From: Xylocopa sonorina
Lineage: Eukaryota > Arthropoda > Insecta > Hymenoptera > Apidae
Assembly (NCBI RefSeq): GCF_050948175.1
Contig: NC_135200.1
Span: forward strand, 9,105,001 to 9,169,000
Direction of reading: 5' to 3'
DNA length: 64,000 nt
The notes under the pieces: model-generated
Databases searched by the model: none
Told to the model about the DNA's origin: nothing
What the model saw: the letters and a program-made list of their open reading frames with translations, nothing else
In this document: positions 25,501 to 35,900 of the stretch, in pieces
Numbering within the stretch: position 1 is the first letter of the stretch
How the letters are laid out: every line of letters begins with the position of its first letter
Made by a program: the position numbers and the translations under genes

Positions 25501-28500
25501 TGTCATCAAACTGATCAGTTGTCAAAATTAAACCTTTGTTTTTTACACGTTTTTACACTTTTATAACTTTTCGGTTTGCTATGTGATAAAACTTTTAATA
25601 AAAAATCAGTTTCCAACAAATTTATGCTATTAAAATATAACAGTGCAGAACTACTTATAATTGAAGAGAATAAGAAAGAGAAAGAGAGAAAAGAGAAAAA
25701 GATGTGTATCTTTCTCATGCTGTTATTTTGCTAAAATATGCAATAGAAAAGAAAAAAACAAAATAAATACATGCAAAAAATGAAATAAACATAAGAAAAT
25801 TTAATTTTCAATGATGTGTCAATATTTTTCCTAATCACTTTATATTAAATATTACTAGTCTATTCGATAAACAACACATATTAGCCAAATAAGAACTGTC
25901 TGCACATAGCGTAATCGTTCAAAAAGAACTAATAACAATAGAAAGTAAAGAAGTACTTACCTGAACTCGTAGAGGATGCATCATCAGGAGATGTAACATA
26001 TCAGTTGGTGGCAACAAGTCGTTGAGCGTGGCTTCTTGTTGACGAATGGCTTGACACATAAATACAGCAAAATATCGATGCAGTGGGAGATGAAACGATA
26101 CTTGTAAGCTGTCATTCTATAAAAAAACAGAGAAATATACAGAGTTATACATTTGATTAATGTATATATTAGTAAAAATAATTATGGATAAACGTTCGAA
26201 TACTTACCACATTTGGATGAGTGAAATTTATAGCGTCTAGCCAATCTTGCAACGCGGTAAGACAAAATGTTAGCACTCTACGCGTAAGAGGAGCACTTTC
26301 AGGACCACGCAAATGAGAAACCAAAGCCCACATTGGGTAGGCACTAGCTTCTAATTCAGCGCTGAATGCTGCATAATATGTATTAGACTCGTATTCCACA
26401 TGTTGATTTAATTCTCGTTGATTCACATTCATTCCTGAAATAAACAGAACGAACAGCTTTGAAAATGTCTTGTTGCACGTTAAACAAAGCCGGTTACATC
26501 TTATAAAATGTTAAACAGTACCTTGAAACATAGATAGGAAGTCAAACCACATTTCTAAAAGTGTGTCATCGCTCATAAATCTAATAGCTATAGGTTTATG
26601 TGAAAGAACATTATTTAAATCCGACACAATAGGCCAATAACAGTGTTCTTTCATCACTTGTCGTTCACAGTCTACTACATAATGAAAGTTTTTATCCGGA
26701 TCTAAGGAGAAAAAACATATATATTTTACTTCTTTAAACACATTCCAACGTGCAAATTCATTAAATACATACCGTGTAATGTATTTTGAATCAATATCTT
26801 ACTCATCATGTATTTTAATGCTATCACCATAACATGTAACAACTTTAATTGGTCCACCATTTTCAATGCTAAACTTTCATTACTGAATAGCTGAAATATA
26901 GAATATAGCAAGTGAAACAATTTCATTCCTCTATCATAAATAGAATATAATTTTTACGTAATGGTACCTACCTGTACACTGACATGAACTACTTTATTAC
27001 TCAAAGTGTCAGGATCTGTTGAACGTTCAAGCATCATTGAAACTCTACTGTAATGTAATACAAATGCACGAGTAAGTGCCTCCTTATAGTCTGGATCTGG
27101 TAACATGTTTAACAACAAACAAACTAATTTTTGTGGAAACTGATAAGCTACTGTCCAAAACATTAGTTCCTCTAAGAAAGTAGTATGTTGTAAGTGTTCT
27201 TGTAAAGATGCACATTCTGAAAAGATAATCAACCATTTATTATAGTTATACTTACTACTCTGTTATAATTGTGTACATATCAATTGAAAGAAATTTACCT
27301 TTATATTCATCAGGTGGTTCTGGATTTGGTAAAGACCTTACAGCATTCTGATATATTTCATTGCTATCTTGGCAATAGCTGTCATATTCTGGTTCTCCAG
27401 TTGATACAGAAGGATCCATTAGATTCTTATATTTTTGTGGACTCGTCAGAGCTGATGTCATAACGTGCCTCATTAATGCACCCATTTTATTGAAATCAAT
27501 GAGCATTGTTAAATATTCATCCGCATCTTGAATTGCAGCTCCGTAATTTCGTCGACCTACCGTACTGTATTAAACGAAATAACTCAATACATTATGAATT
27601 TCTTTTAGCTCTGACAACTATGTTATCAAAAAAGTATGAGAGGATATATAACATACCAATTTTCACGTAAGTGTTGTATAAGGCGTAGAATTATTCTGGG
27701 CATCATTGCCTCTGCTACACACATTAAATTTGAAGGAGCAGCTGATTTATTAACAGCTGCTTTTGGACCATGTCTGTCACAAAATCTGTAAAACCAAAAT
27801 TTTCAATATTATAAGTGACAAACAATTAATATAACTATCTAATTGATAAGTAATTACTACTAATATTATTCTGAGTATTTAATAAAACTCTTACCCTGAT
27901 TCTTTCATAACAGATGCATCACCACAATCGCATGCACCTCCTGCTTGACTCAGGAACATATTAAAATCATGGCCATAGTGATTGCCTTTCTTAAAACACT
28001 CCGTACATAAAGACATACACGGAGATATACCACATGTACGACAACGGTATGCTACAAAATTAGGTGTCCAAACTAACCCACATGTAGTGGCGTTATCATA
28101 CATCCTCACTGGAATATTTAGAAATATAATTTAAGCATACAATTGAAACCACTATGAAACCAAATTAATTTAGTTATATGTTATATTGTTTAAAGAGTCA
28201 TATAATGAATAATGCAATTTTTTTACCACTTGTACTTCTTAAGATCTTAAAACAACTTCTAGTTTTCTATATTTTTTATAAATTCAACCATGTTAAATAA
28301 TTTAATTTCTAAATGAAGTTTAATTTAAAAGCCTGGTTTATGGATATGGAACTGTTTATCCCACTTAATAACACAGAACCATTGTCATACTTGTAATATC
28401 AGTTGTACTCCTAGTATTATTTAATTATTTTTAAAAGGCTTAGAACAATTTAATATGATTTTAAAAATAGCTCTTAATGTTTCAAAAGATTATTATTTGC

Positions 28501-29377
28501 CAACATAAAACACACTTGTTGCAGTCTACGAATTATGACTAGTCTTTTATATGTCAAAACATTTAGTACACCTATATTTTCATGATCTATAGTGGCAAGT
28601 ATGAATATATGTTTATTGGGTGATCAGGCTCATGCCAAATACGCAAATTGCATTATACTTATACCACCAAATGTAAAATAATGTATACAGCAAAATATGT
28701 TATCTAGAAATGTCAAACAATGAACAAGCGATGTGTCGTAATACTCTTCAATTATAAATATTTTAGATTCTATTTGTTTTTACTTTTGGACATTGCTTTC
28801 TCAGCAATTTAAACATATCATTTTAATATTATTTGTAAAAATATAAATTTTTTAAAATATATTATATCTAACATTTAGTAACATAAATGGATCCTTTTGA
28901 AGATAATATTTAAAATAAATGTACGTAACAAACTCCTAGGATTTTGCAATGTGCAATATTTATATAGAAGCATTAGATACATATAATGCTTCAGGTATAG
29001 CGATACTTGTTACAAAAGACGATCGACATAATAGTAATATTGACAATGGTTAGCTATAAATTAGACCGATATAGACATATTAAAAAGCATTCTCTACGAT
29101 CCCTGAGCGATTGAAGGAAACGAAATGCCTGTATACCTGTCTTAGCGAACTCCTCCGGCGTATGACCGCCAGCTATTAACCACTTGCACCAGTTGATCGT
29201 TTCTTTGTCATTGATAGGTTTACTAGGATTTAATACTTCATCCAATAATTTACTAAGGGATGGTGGACATCCACTGTCATAGGGTAAATTGCTGCATTCC
29301 TCATGTATATTAGCAGCTCTAATGCGTATGGTCTTGTTTATTAACACTTGAGTGCAAAGGCTAGATACCGAAAACAT
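11934..29377 (-). CDS. Ubr3: UBR3, UBR-box E3 ubiquitin ligase
   Basis: A large cytoplasmic E3 ligase of the UBR family; in Drosophila, Ubr3 works in Hedgehog signalling and apoptosis control. The 29 coding exons, minus strand, are: 29377-29137, 28108-27895, 27785-27657, 27564-27299, 27216-26972, 26890-26773, 26701-26522, 26434-26208, 26116-25961, 18518-18337, 18258-18119, 18026-17884, 17809-17640, 17555-17312, 17219-17060, 16948-16766, 16319-16167, 15781-15603, 15525-15102, 15042-14894, 14816-14670, 14581-14264, 14189-13970, 13695-13486, 13399-13125, 12976-12629, 12509-12381, 12285-12146, 12051-11934. They total 5808 nt (1935 residues; human is slightly shorter), with all phases agreeing. 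The UBR box is at about residues 88-160 (CGLVWTPNFVAYRCRTCG, then GGACDCGD). A charged helix spans about 1200-1245. The RING-like region is about 1278-1410 (DCVICNL, TCGHHLHLNC, YLCPLC). The C-terminus has HSIP...CLLCG and LEQQW. The start is the first ATG after an in-frame stop. Confidence 0.95.
16446..16500. repeat. (TA)n microsatellite in a UBR3 intron
   Basis: A 55-base uninterrupted TA dinucleotide run in the intron between UBR3 coding exons 16 and 17, with more TA-rich sequence on both sides. It is likely to vary in length between individuals. Confidence 0.92.
19423..20007 (+). CDS. Secreted-protein first exon, paralogous to the start of the nested gene
   Basis: This open exon of 195 codons lies on the plus strand inside a UBR3 intron. 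It begins with an ATG and a clear signal peptide (hydrophobic ILICLLLSLG, cut expected near residue 24) and ends at a strong GTAAGT donor in phase 0. The rest is helical and charged with few cysteines. Its end matches the end of the first exon of the gene at 22703: both have I..LY.IF about 55-60 residues before a final LLANQ or IVANQ, and both end in phase 0. No second exon of its own was found between 20008 and 22702. It may therefore be an alternative first exon of the downstream gene, splicing to 23360, or the remnant of a tandem duplicate. An acceptor-like CATTCAG lies just before the ATG. Function is unknown. Confidence 0.7.
20008..22702. other. Stretch between the two related first exons
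   Basis: About 2.7 kb inside the UBR3 intron, in mixed AT-rich and moderately GC-rich DNA. It was searched for the downstream exons expected after 20007 (the Cys-rich and QGY motifs of the next gene) and none was seen. It may hold the promoter for the exon at 22703. Open frames at 20683-20919 and 21324-21548 have no recognisable content. Confidence 0.5.
22703..25291 (+). CDS. Nested secreted Cys-rich protein of unknown function, insect family (possibly DUF4803-like)
   Basis: This eight-exon gene lies antisense within a UBR3 intron: 22703-23209, 23360-23501, 23641-23781, 23851-24068, 24146-24366, 24437-24675, 24745-24874, 24955-25291. It totals 644 residues with all phases agreeing. A signal peptide occupies residues 1 to about 19 and a charged helical N-terminal part runs to about 169. 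A conserved-looking core follows (LTQLFQGYIVNEVDLN at about 271-286), then a cysteine cluster to about 336 ending DSDMWVCP. An unusual Trp/Cys stretch is at about 371-386. After it come GVRFKKVNKVIHIQIQEG, a beta-rich part and a proline-rich tail. No transmembrane segment follows the signal peptide, so the protein is probably secreted. The general pattern resembles an uncharacterised insect family; the family name is from memory and unverified. Introns 3 and 6 are each 69 nt and stop-free, so their retention would keep the frame. Intron 3 was chosen because it joins KCDARINKL to DETYTTL; the unspliced reading is the alternative. Confidence 0.82.
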
Positions 29378-30922
29378 TGTGGAATATTGACCTCGCGCAG
29401 CGAGGATACCCACTGACTTTTGATAGATGTTACGGTATCCTCCGTGGATGACGAGTGTACGGAAAACAAACGGGCGAGTTAAGTCGGGAATCAGGTGATA
29501 CCAACGTTAAAATTTCAGAAAGCCGACAGGTCGACCGATAGCTGCCTGACGACTTGCACCACCGACGAGGTGAAAACTTCCGGGAAACCTTTCAAGTAGA
29601 GGCGGCCCGCGGACCAGGGAATTCTCAACAACCTCCATATCAGTGAGCATCTCCCGTCAACTTTGTCTTCCTCATCAATTTTGACAACATGACGAAAGCA
29701 CCAAGGGACCGTTACCTTATACCACACTCCTCGATCCTGGATTACTATCGACTTTCGTATTTCGCGTTTCAACAACGATACACGGTACTTGTATAATAAT
29801 CGACGTTTATACAACACACATCCACATTTACCGAACAGCAAAAGCACTTGATCACTAATCGTTCGATCAATTGACCACAGCTTATATTCTTCTACGGCAC
29901 GTCTTCTTCTCTCTGATCAAGAATTTGTCTATCTTATCGACAAAACAATGACAGAATACTAGATCTTGCTTTTCAATGAACGCATTTCATCAGAACGTTT
30001 TCGCTACGTCGAAATATGTATGCGCAGTTCGTTCTTCTTTATCGTGCCGATTACAAATTATCGTACGGGCGCAGGAATTTATCGAAATTGATGCGATTAA
30101 GCAATATTAAAAATATAAATTGGAACATATTAATTATTCGGTTTATTTATAATCCAATCATATATGGTTCTCTGGACAAATTGATCTATTAGTGAGGGTA
30201 ACGCTATTTCCATTTATTACGGTATCTCGCAAAAAAAAAACTATGAAATACAATTGAACATTTTTTTGTATTTCTATTCAAGTATTAACATTTGCAGATA
30301 AGCATTGATATTAATAGTTAGGACACGCAGAATAAAAGACGATTATTATTATTAACGATAGTTACGATATTATTTAAATCATAAAATTTTAACCAATGAG
30401 TTACAAGCAAATCTAGACTGTTAGTATGGTAACACTGGCTTCGAACTTTTCTTTTTCGTTCGGCTAATCGAGCGTGTATGTTGCTGTGGTAAATAAATTT
30501 ACAAATCGCAGGTAATCTCGTTTGTTTAAATTCATCCAATCTAATTTCATAATAAATTAATATTTAGTTTTAATTGTCGATTGATCCGTGATATTATTTT
30601 ATGTGCGATTTAGTGTTCACGAAAGTACGAAGTGGTTAGTGGACAAGTCGGTGTTACGTTTGCCATTATTGTTTTGTTTACCATAAATATCAGTTTTATA
30701 CTTTAAAATTAATTAATATTAGTATAAAAGTTCATATTAGTGTATTATTTACATTTATAAAAAGGAGGACGACGATTGTTTTCGTATTTATTTCACTTCC
30801 ATTATAGGTTATGCTTCCTTGACATCTTGTAATACAGTAAATCAGAGTATTGCAGTAAATATTATCTTTCAACTGTTTTTGTGCTTATTGATGCAAGATA
30901 CAATTATTTTCTGCTTTCAGCC
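29378..30922. other. Shared upstream region of UBR3 and RpS15A
   Basis: This 1.5-kb stretch between two divergent start codons holds the 5' UTRs and promoters of both. On the minus strand the UBR3 frame stays open for about 45 codons before its ATG, up to a TAA, with no other methionine; this favours 29377 as the start. On the plus strand TTTCTGCTTTCAG ends two bases before the RpS15A ATG, so that gene has a 5' UTR intron, but its first exon could not be placed. A moderately GC-rich block at about 29380-29700 fits a promoter or UTR for UBR3. No other coding sequence is supported. Confidence 0.6.
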
Positions 30923-31531
30923 ATGGTACGTATGAACGTTCTTAGCGATGCTCTTAAATCCATCAACAACGCTGAAAAGCGTGGAAAGAGACAGGTGTTG
31001 TTGAGACCCTGCTCCAAAGTAATCATCAAATTCTTAACTGTAATGATGAGGAAAGGTGAGAAATTATATTAATGTTTTCTTATTTATAAAATTAAATTCA
31101 ATTCTATAACGTAGGTCTTTAATCTCATATGAATATATATAGATATAAATAAAAGTAAACTTCTTACATTGTGTGCTTTCAATATTTAAGGATACATTGG
31201 AGAATTTGAAATTGTTGATGATCACCGCAGTGGCAAGGTTGTAGTAAACCTTAGCGGAAGGCTAAACAAATGTGGTGTTATTTCACCTAGATTTGATGTT
31301 CCAATTAATGATATTGAAAAGTGGACTAATAACTTGCTACCATCTAGACAATTTGGGTATGTATACAAAAATTGATCTTACATAATGTATAGTTCTGTAT
31401 TCTTATAATATAATGTTAATTTATATGTATATTTTAGATACGTCGTTTTAACCACAAGTGGAGGAATTATGGATCATGAAGAGGCAAGAAGGAAACATCT
31501 TGGAGGGAAGATACTTGGATTTTTCTTTTAA
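30923..31531 (+). CDS. RpS15A: Ribosomal protein S15A (uS8)
   Basis: A small-subunit ribosomal protein that binds 18S rRNA and supports assembly of the platform and body of the 40S subunit. Coding exons are 30923-31055, 31191-31356 and 31438-31531, with GT-AG introns of 135 and 81 bases. The product is 130 residues, the universal length. It begins MVRMNVLSDALKSINNAEK, contains KVIIKFLTVMMRKGYIGEF and GVISPRFDVP, and ends TTSGGIMDHEEARRKHLGG followed by KILGFFF. An acceptor directly before the ATG shows that the first exon is 5' UTR. AATAAA signals follow the stop at about 31540-31548. No box C/D or H/ACA snoRNA was recognised in the two coding introns, although ribosomal-protein introns often host them. 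Confidence 0.98.
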
Positions 31532-32952
31532 TGTTTATTTAATAAAATAAAAGTTTCTTAATAATAACACGTATTTTTTATATTGAAAATAAAATAGTTA
31601 CCTCTTAGATTAATTAGCTCCAAATAATTAAGAGCTAATTATATTATAATTTTGTACATATATAGTATTTTATTTATTAGATATTTAAGCTTAATTATAT
31701 TATATAATTGTCTAGCAACAAAATAGCTGTATAAGTTTTAAATCGAAATGTTTTTCGTTCAAAACTAAATTGTTTTATACAATCTCTGTGGAGACTACCA
31801 ATCAGCGTATTCAATTTGCAGCACGCTTCTGATTGGTTGTTACAGCTTTCTGCTGATTGGCCGAACACCACTAGGGCAGTTCAGGCATGCGCGTGGCAGC
31901 AATTTCAACTTTACGCCTCTTGTAAACGCAGCCGATCACGGACAGTCAACAAAACTTTGTAATTCGAACGAAACTCACGGACGGTTCGGGTCATGCGTCG
32001 CGTCATACAAGTTTTTAGTATCTGTTAGAGTTTCATAATAAAAGTTTCCTGATTTTGTTTTTTCACATCAATAAAAGGAGCGTGTAAGCGTGAATTTATA
32101 ATAAATTTAACGGTGTTGCCAGGTGTTACCAGGTGAATGTGACCGTTTTGTGCTGCGTTACCTGAGACTTACCTGAAGGGATAACCGTACGGAAGAATGC
32201 ATTAAAACTTCAGTGTCCATGTACAGTGCGATCATCTAAACGTAAGCGTCTTTAATAAATGTGAAATAGAGTGCACTGACGTTTGGACCTTAACATTTCA
32301 GGTAGAAATATATGTTTCATTTTTTGACAATCAAGTGCATCGTGTTCTCATAAAAATTCGTAACTTCTCTTTCATTGTTCCGACAGTTCACTGCTTCGTA
32401 CGATTTCATCCATTGATCCATCTATTTTCGTTGCACAATAATTGCAATAATTTGTTTACACTTTGATGGAACCAGACGCGCCTCACGTGTATGCGCATAA
32501 TATTTTGAAGAAAAAATGCGGCATATGACGATGAACCGCAAAGAAGCGTCCAATGATACTTAACGCCAAATCTAACGAGAAAACCTGCGGATTGTACTCG
32601 CTGTTTAATTCGAAAGGAAAAAAGAGGTACATCGATAGGTAAATCGCAAGGCGAATGGAAAACGGTACGGATGCTTCGAGACCGTCGGTTTTACGAAAGG
32701 CGGAGGGACTGCGAGTGCAAGTAAAAGGAATGTTGTCTCACAGGTGTACGTCGTAATGCTCTTCCGTTACGCCTACTGGAAGAAAACGTAATTGGAGGTT
32801 GAATTCGCCACGTGAACTCGACAATGCGGAGATCGTACAGGAATTGTTGGTATTTGTTCGCGTAACCTGGCCGTGCAATTGGATGACGTTCGCGGGGTGA
32901 AGTGTGAGAGAAGTGCAAGTGGCAAGAGCGGCAAAGAATTTTACCAAGTAAC
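31532..32952 (+). other. RpS15A 3' end and probable sidekick promoter and 5' UTR
   Basis: The first 200 bases are AT-rich with poly(A) signals for RpS15A. From about 31790 the composition rises in CpG, with CCAAT boxes, an NRF-1-like GCATGCGCG near 31885, and then about 1 kb with no long frame. This fits a promoter followed by a long sidekick 5' UTR, possibly spliced. The UTR boundaries cannot be set from sequence alone. Confidence 0.5.
31798..31860. promoter_or_regulatory. Cluster of three CCAAT boxes
   Basis: CCAATCAG lies at 31798-31805 on the plus strand, and CTGATTGG (its exact reverse complement) at about 31829-31836 and 31853-31860. Three identical octamers, one in the opposite direction, within 63 bases match the NF-Y site consensus. 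A CpG-rich NRF-1-like element follows. It is the best promoter candidate upstream of sidekick. Confidence 0.6.
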
Positions 32953-35900
32953 ATGGAGATGCTGTGGAGAAATGCAGTGGCGGACCTTTCGACCTTCCTG
33001 AGCACGAGGACGCAGATTTTGTTTGCCGCTGTTTATTTCATCTGGATCGCTGGAAGCGCCTGCGCCACTGGTGAGTTTTCGCGCCCATTTCCACTTCATT
33101 TCCGCATTTTCCAATTTCCTTTCCCTGGTCGGATGTCACGATTTCTTCGTTAAAGTAAATCGTTTTATCTTCCCAAATTAAAGTATAGTACACTTTTATT
33201 TGTTATGAATTGAAATGAAAACTGCGTTATATTTCATTCCAAAAACAATGTTTCGATGCAAAAGTAACACTTGTTATCAGGACGAATTCATTAATTTCGT
33301 TCACTAAATGTTAGTCACAAGCGTAGTGATAATCATCGCGATACGAAAATACACAGGGTGATTATCGAAATTTATACCAGCGCTGGACTTTTCGACGGCT
33401 AATAATTCGAGAGCTCAGAGTTCACCGGTAATTGCTGTCGTTATTATACGTATAAACGGTATTCGCTTTGTCATAAAACTGGCACAAGAACAGGATACAT
33501 ACAAGTTACCCGTTACAATATCCATGACAAAAATGAACATTCAACGTGAACGTGGGACGACATTGAGTTGAGCGGTTTTTTGAAACGGGTCAAACCTAAT
33601 TCACGGCGATTTAAACATTGGGAACACTGCTGAGTAGAGCAAACAATGATTTCTTGGCATTCGTCCAAATTGCTTTTACATACGTACGTGCGAACGGCAA
33701 CTGAGCGAATATTTACCCGGAACGGGGAAACCTCCTTTTCAATGCGTGCCTCGACTTAATTGGCCGACTAATCGCAAACTCTTTTGAACAATACAAATTT
33801 CGAATATCTGAGATTAACAAATTATGAATATACTTCACGGTTCGTATTTAAAATCAATCAATCTTTAATTATTAAAAGAGAAAGGAAAATTTGAAATAGT
33901 GTAAATTCTTAGTCTGAAAGTCCGCTGGACGCTTAAGTAACTCGATATTGGTTGGTTAAATATTCGATATTGATCCATTGCGATAATATCGATAGGTCAT
34001 CATTTCTAGCCGGTTTCTAGTGGAATATAGTGCGCTTCATTACGAATGGCATCCAAGGCCAGATTGCTCGCGTAACGTTGTTAAGTGGATGCACGTTAAT
34101 GGGCCATAAGTTGCCTCATGCGGTAGTAACGCCAAATGTTGCCACGGATTTATGTCCTTTTGTTTTTTATGAATATACCGTTACGCTACCGAGGAATGGC
34201 CACAAATGTTCTTCTATATTATTATTCATTAACATTTTAGATTATTTTTCTACTTTTCTCTTATTCTTATTTGTTTCGTTACATAATCACTGTTCTGAAT
34301 GTTACAAATGCGAATGTAATAGAAATACGCGCAGAAGAAAACAGAGATCATATGAATCATCATAGTCCCGGAAATGGTTTTCTTTTAAGATAGAGTTTAG
34401 CGTACAAACAGTTCATTCGGTGGAACATTACACATAGGGGCACTAAAAAGTTCGTTCGTGGAAAAACGAAGAAATACCGCATTAATGACAATTCATGACT
34501 GAATAAGTTCATGCGCGAATTGAGCTTCATTGAGAACGAATCATCAATGTATCGACGAGTTGTAAATCGTAACACCTGCGACGATTCGCACGGAGATCGC
34601 TTTGAACCGCAACGGGGGTCGGGAAAGAATAAAGATGATCGAAAATCTTTTTCCCCTCCCTCTTTTGTAAACAGGAGCGTAGGAGCCGCCCTAATTGAGA
34701 TTTATTACGACGTTAATCCAGCCAATTGTGCGAACCAAGTTAAACCGTTGACCTCTTAGTTGACGATCGGAAAGGATATACATAGCACGTGCCGCGGCGT
34801 CGCCTCTCTGTGTTTATTGCGATAAATAATGTCGCCGCCATATTATCGTAGGCAAATCTGCTCCAATTTCTCAACTCAACTTCATCAAATGACTTGCGCA
34901 CGCATGCCCAGATTCTTTCAGATTCTAGATGCATTTATTTTGGTTAAATAATACTTAAACGAACCTTCGTATAACGTAACTTTATTGCAACATGGTTCCA
35001 TACAACACAAATAGCAAGTTTAAACAGTTAAGTTGTAAAACAGCGTTCTATTTACGTAAAGAAAAAGAAGAGATCGAGGCGATATGAATTTTTAGAGTAG
35101 TTCGTACGATTGCTCCGCTCGCCTAAATTCGTTCTCTATCTCCTCTTATCAACGGGTTGGTATATCAATGGTCCCCGTTGTTCAAGGGAAATTTAATCAG
35201 CGACTGACTGTCGCACGTCGCTCGAAACTGTGCGCGTGCCGATCGGGCAGTGAAAAATGAAAAACTCACGAAACGAAAACGCGCTGGAATTGTTTTTCGC
35301 GCGATCGATTTATCCTTGTGCCACGGCGCCTGTTTTGAACGGCCAGTTTGAAACGAGCACGGGTCACAGGCATCGATACGCACGCGTACAATTAAGACGG
35401 GGCACGAATGTACGCGCTTTAATACTAATTATCGGTGGTAGAGTGGAACGTACACAGGACACGCGTACGATCAATGAGGCCCGTATGCGTAAGTCGCTCA
35501 AGTATGCCCTTGCGTTACTCATTGCCGGATAATAATAGGCTCTCTGACTGAATCGAAGAGAATGCAGGAAAAAGTGCGCAAATCCCTCGTCTAGGTACTC
35601 GTTTGTTGCTCATTTGTTGGGCGCGAATACCTTTCTCAGCTTAAGAAAGGGTATACAGAATCAGAAACATTTGGAGGGTAAACTGAGTAATTCAAAGAAA
35701 GTAATACGGGAATTCGAGTAGGCTATTTTCTCAGTATTTTTAAGCGTTCCATTTATTCGATAAAAAGACTGTGAAAGGGATATCTGTTAGCTAAGGAATA
35801 GTGAAATGCTTGTAGAAGTGATTAAATTTTTCTGTAGCAAGCAGCTCTGACGGAAAGTATACCGTGAAGCTTTTTATACCCAGATTTGGAGGAACAGGCA

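Noticed and set aside
29378..29413. Upstream start for UBR3
   Set aside because: The extension would start at GTG; there is no ATG between the in-frame TAA and 29377.
31056..31437. Possible snoRNA in RpS15A introns
   Set aside because: Neither intron shows a usable C/D or H/ACA box pair, and the second is only 81 bases.
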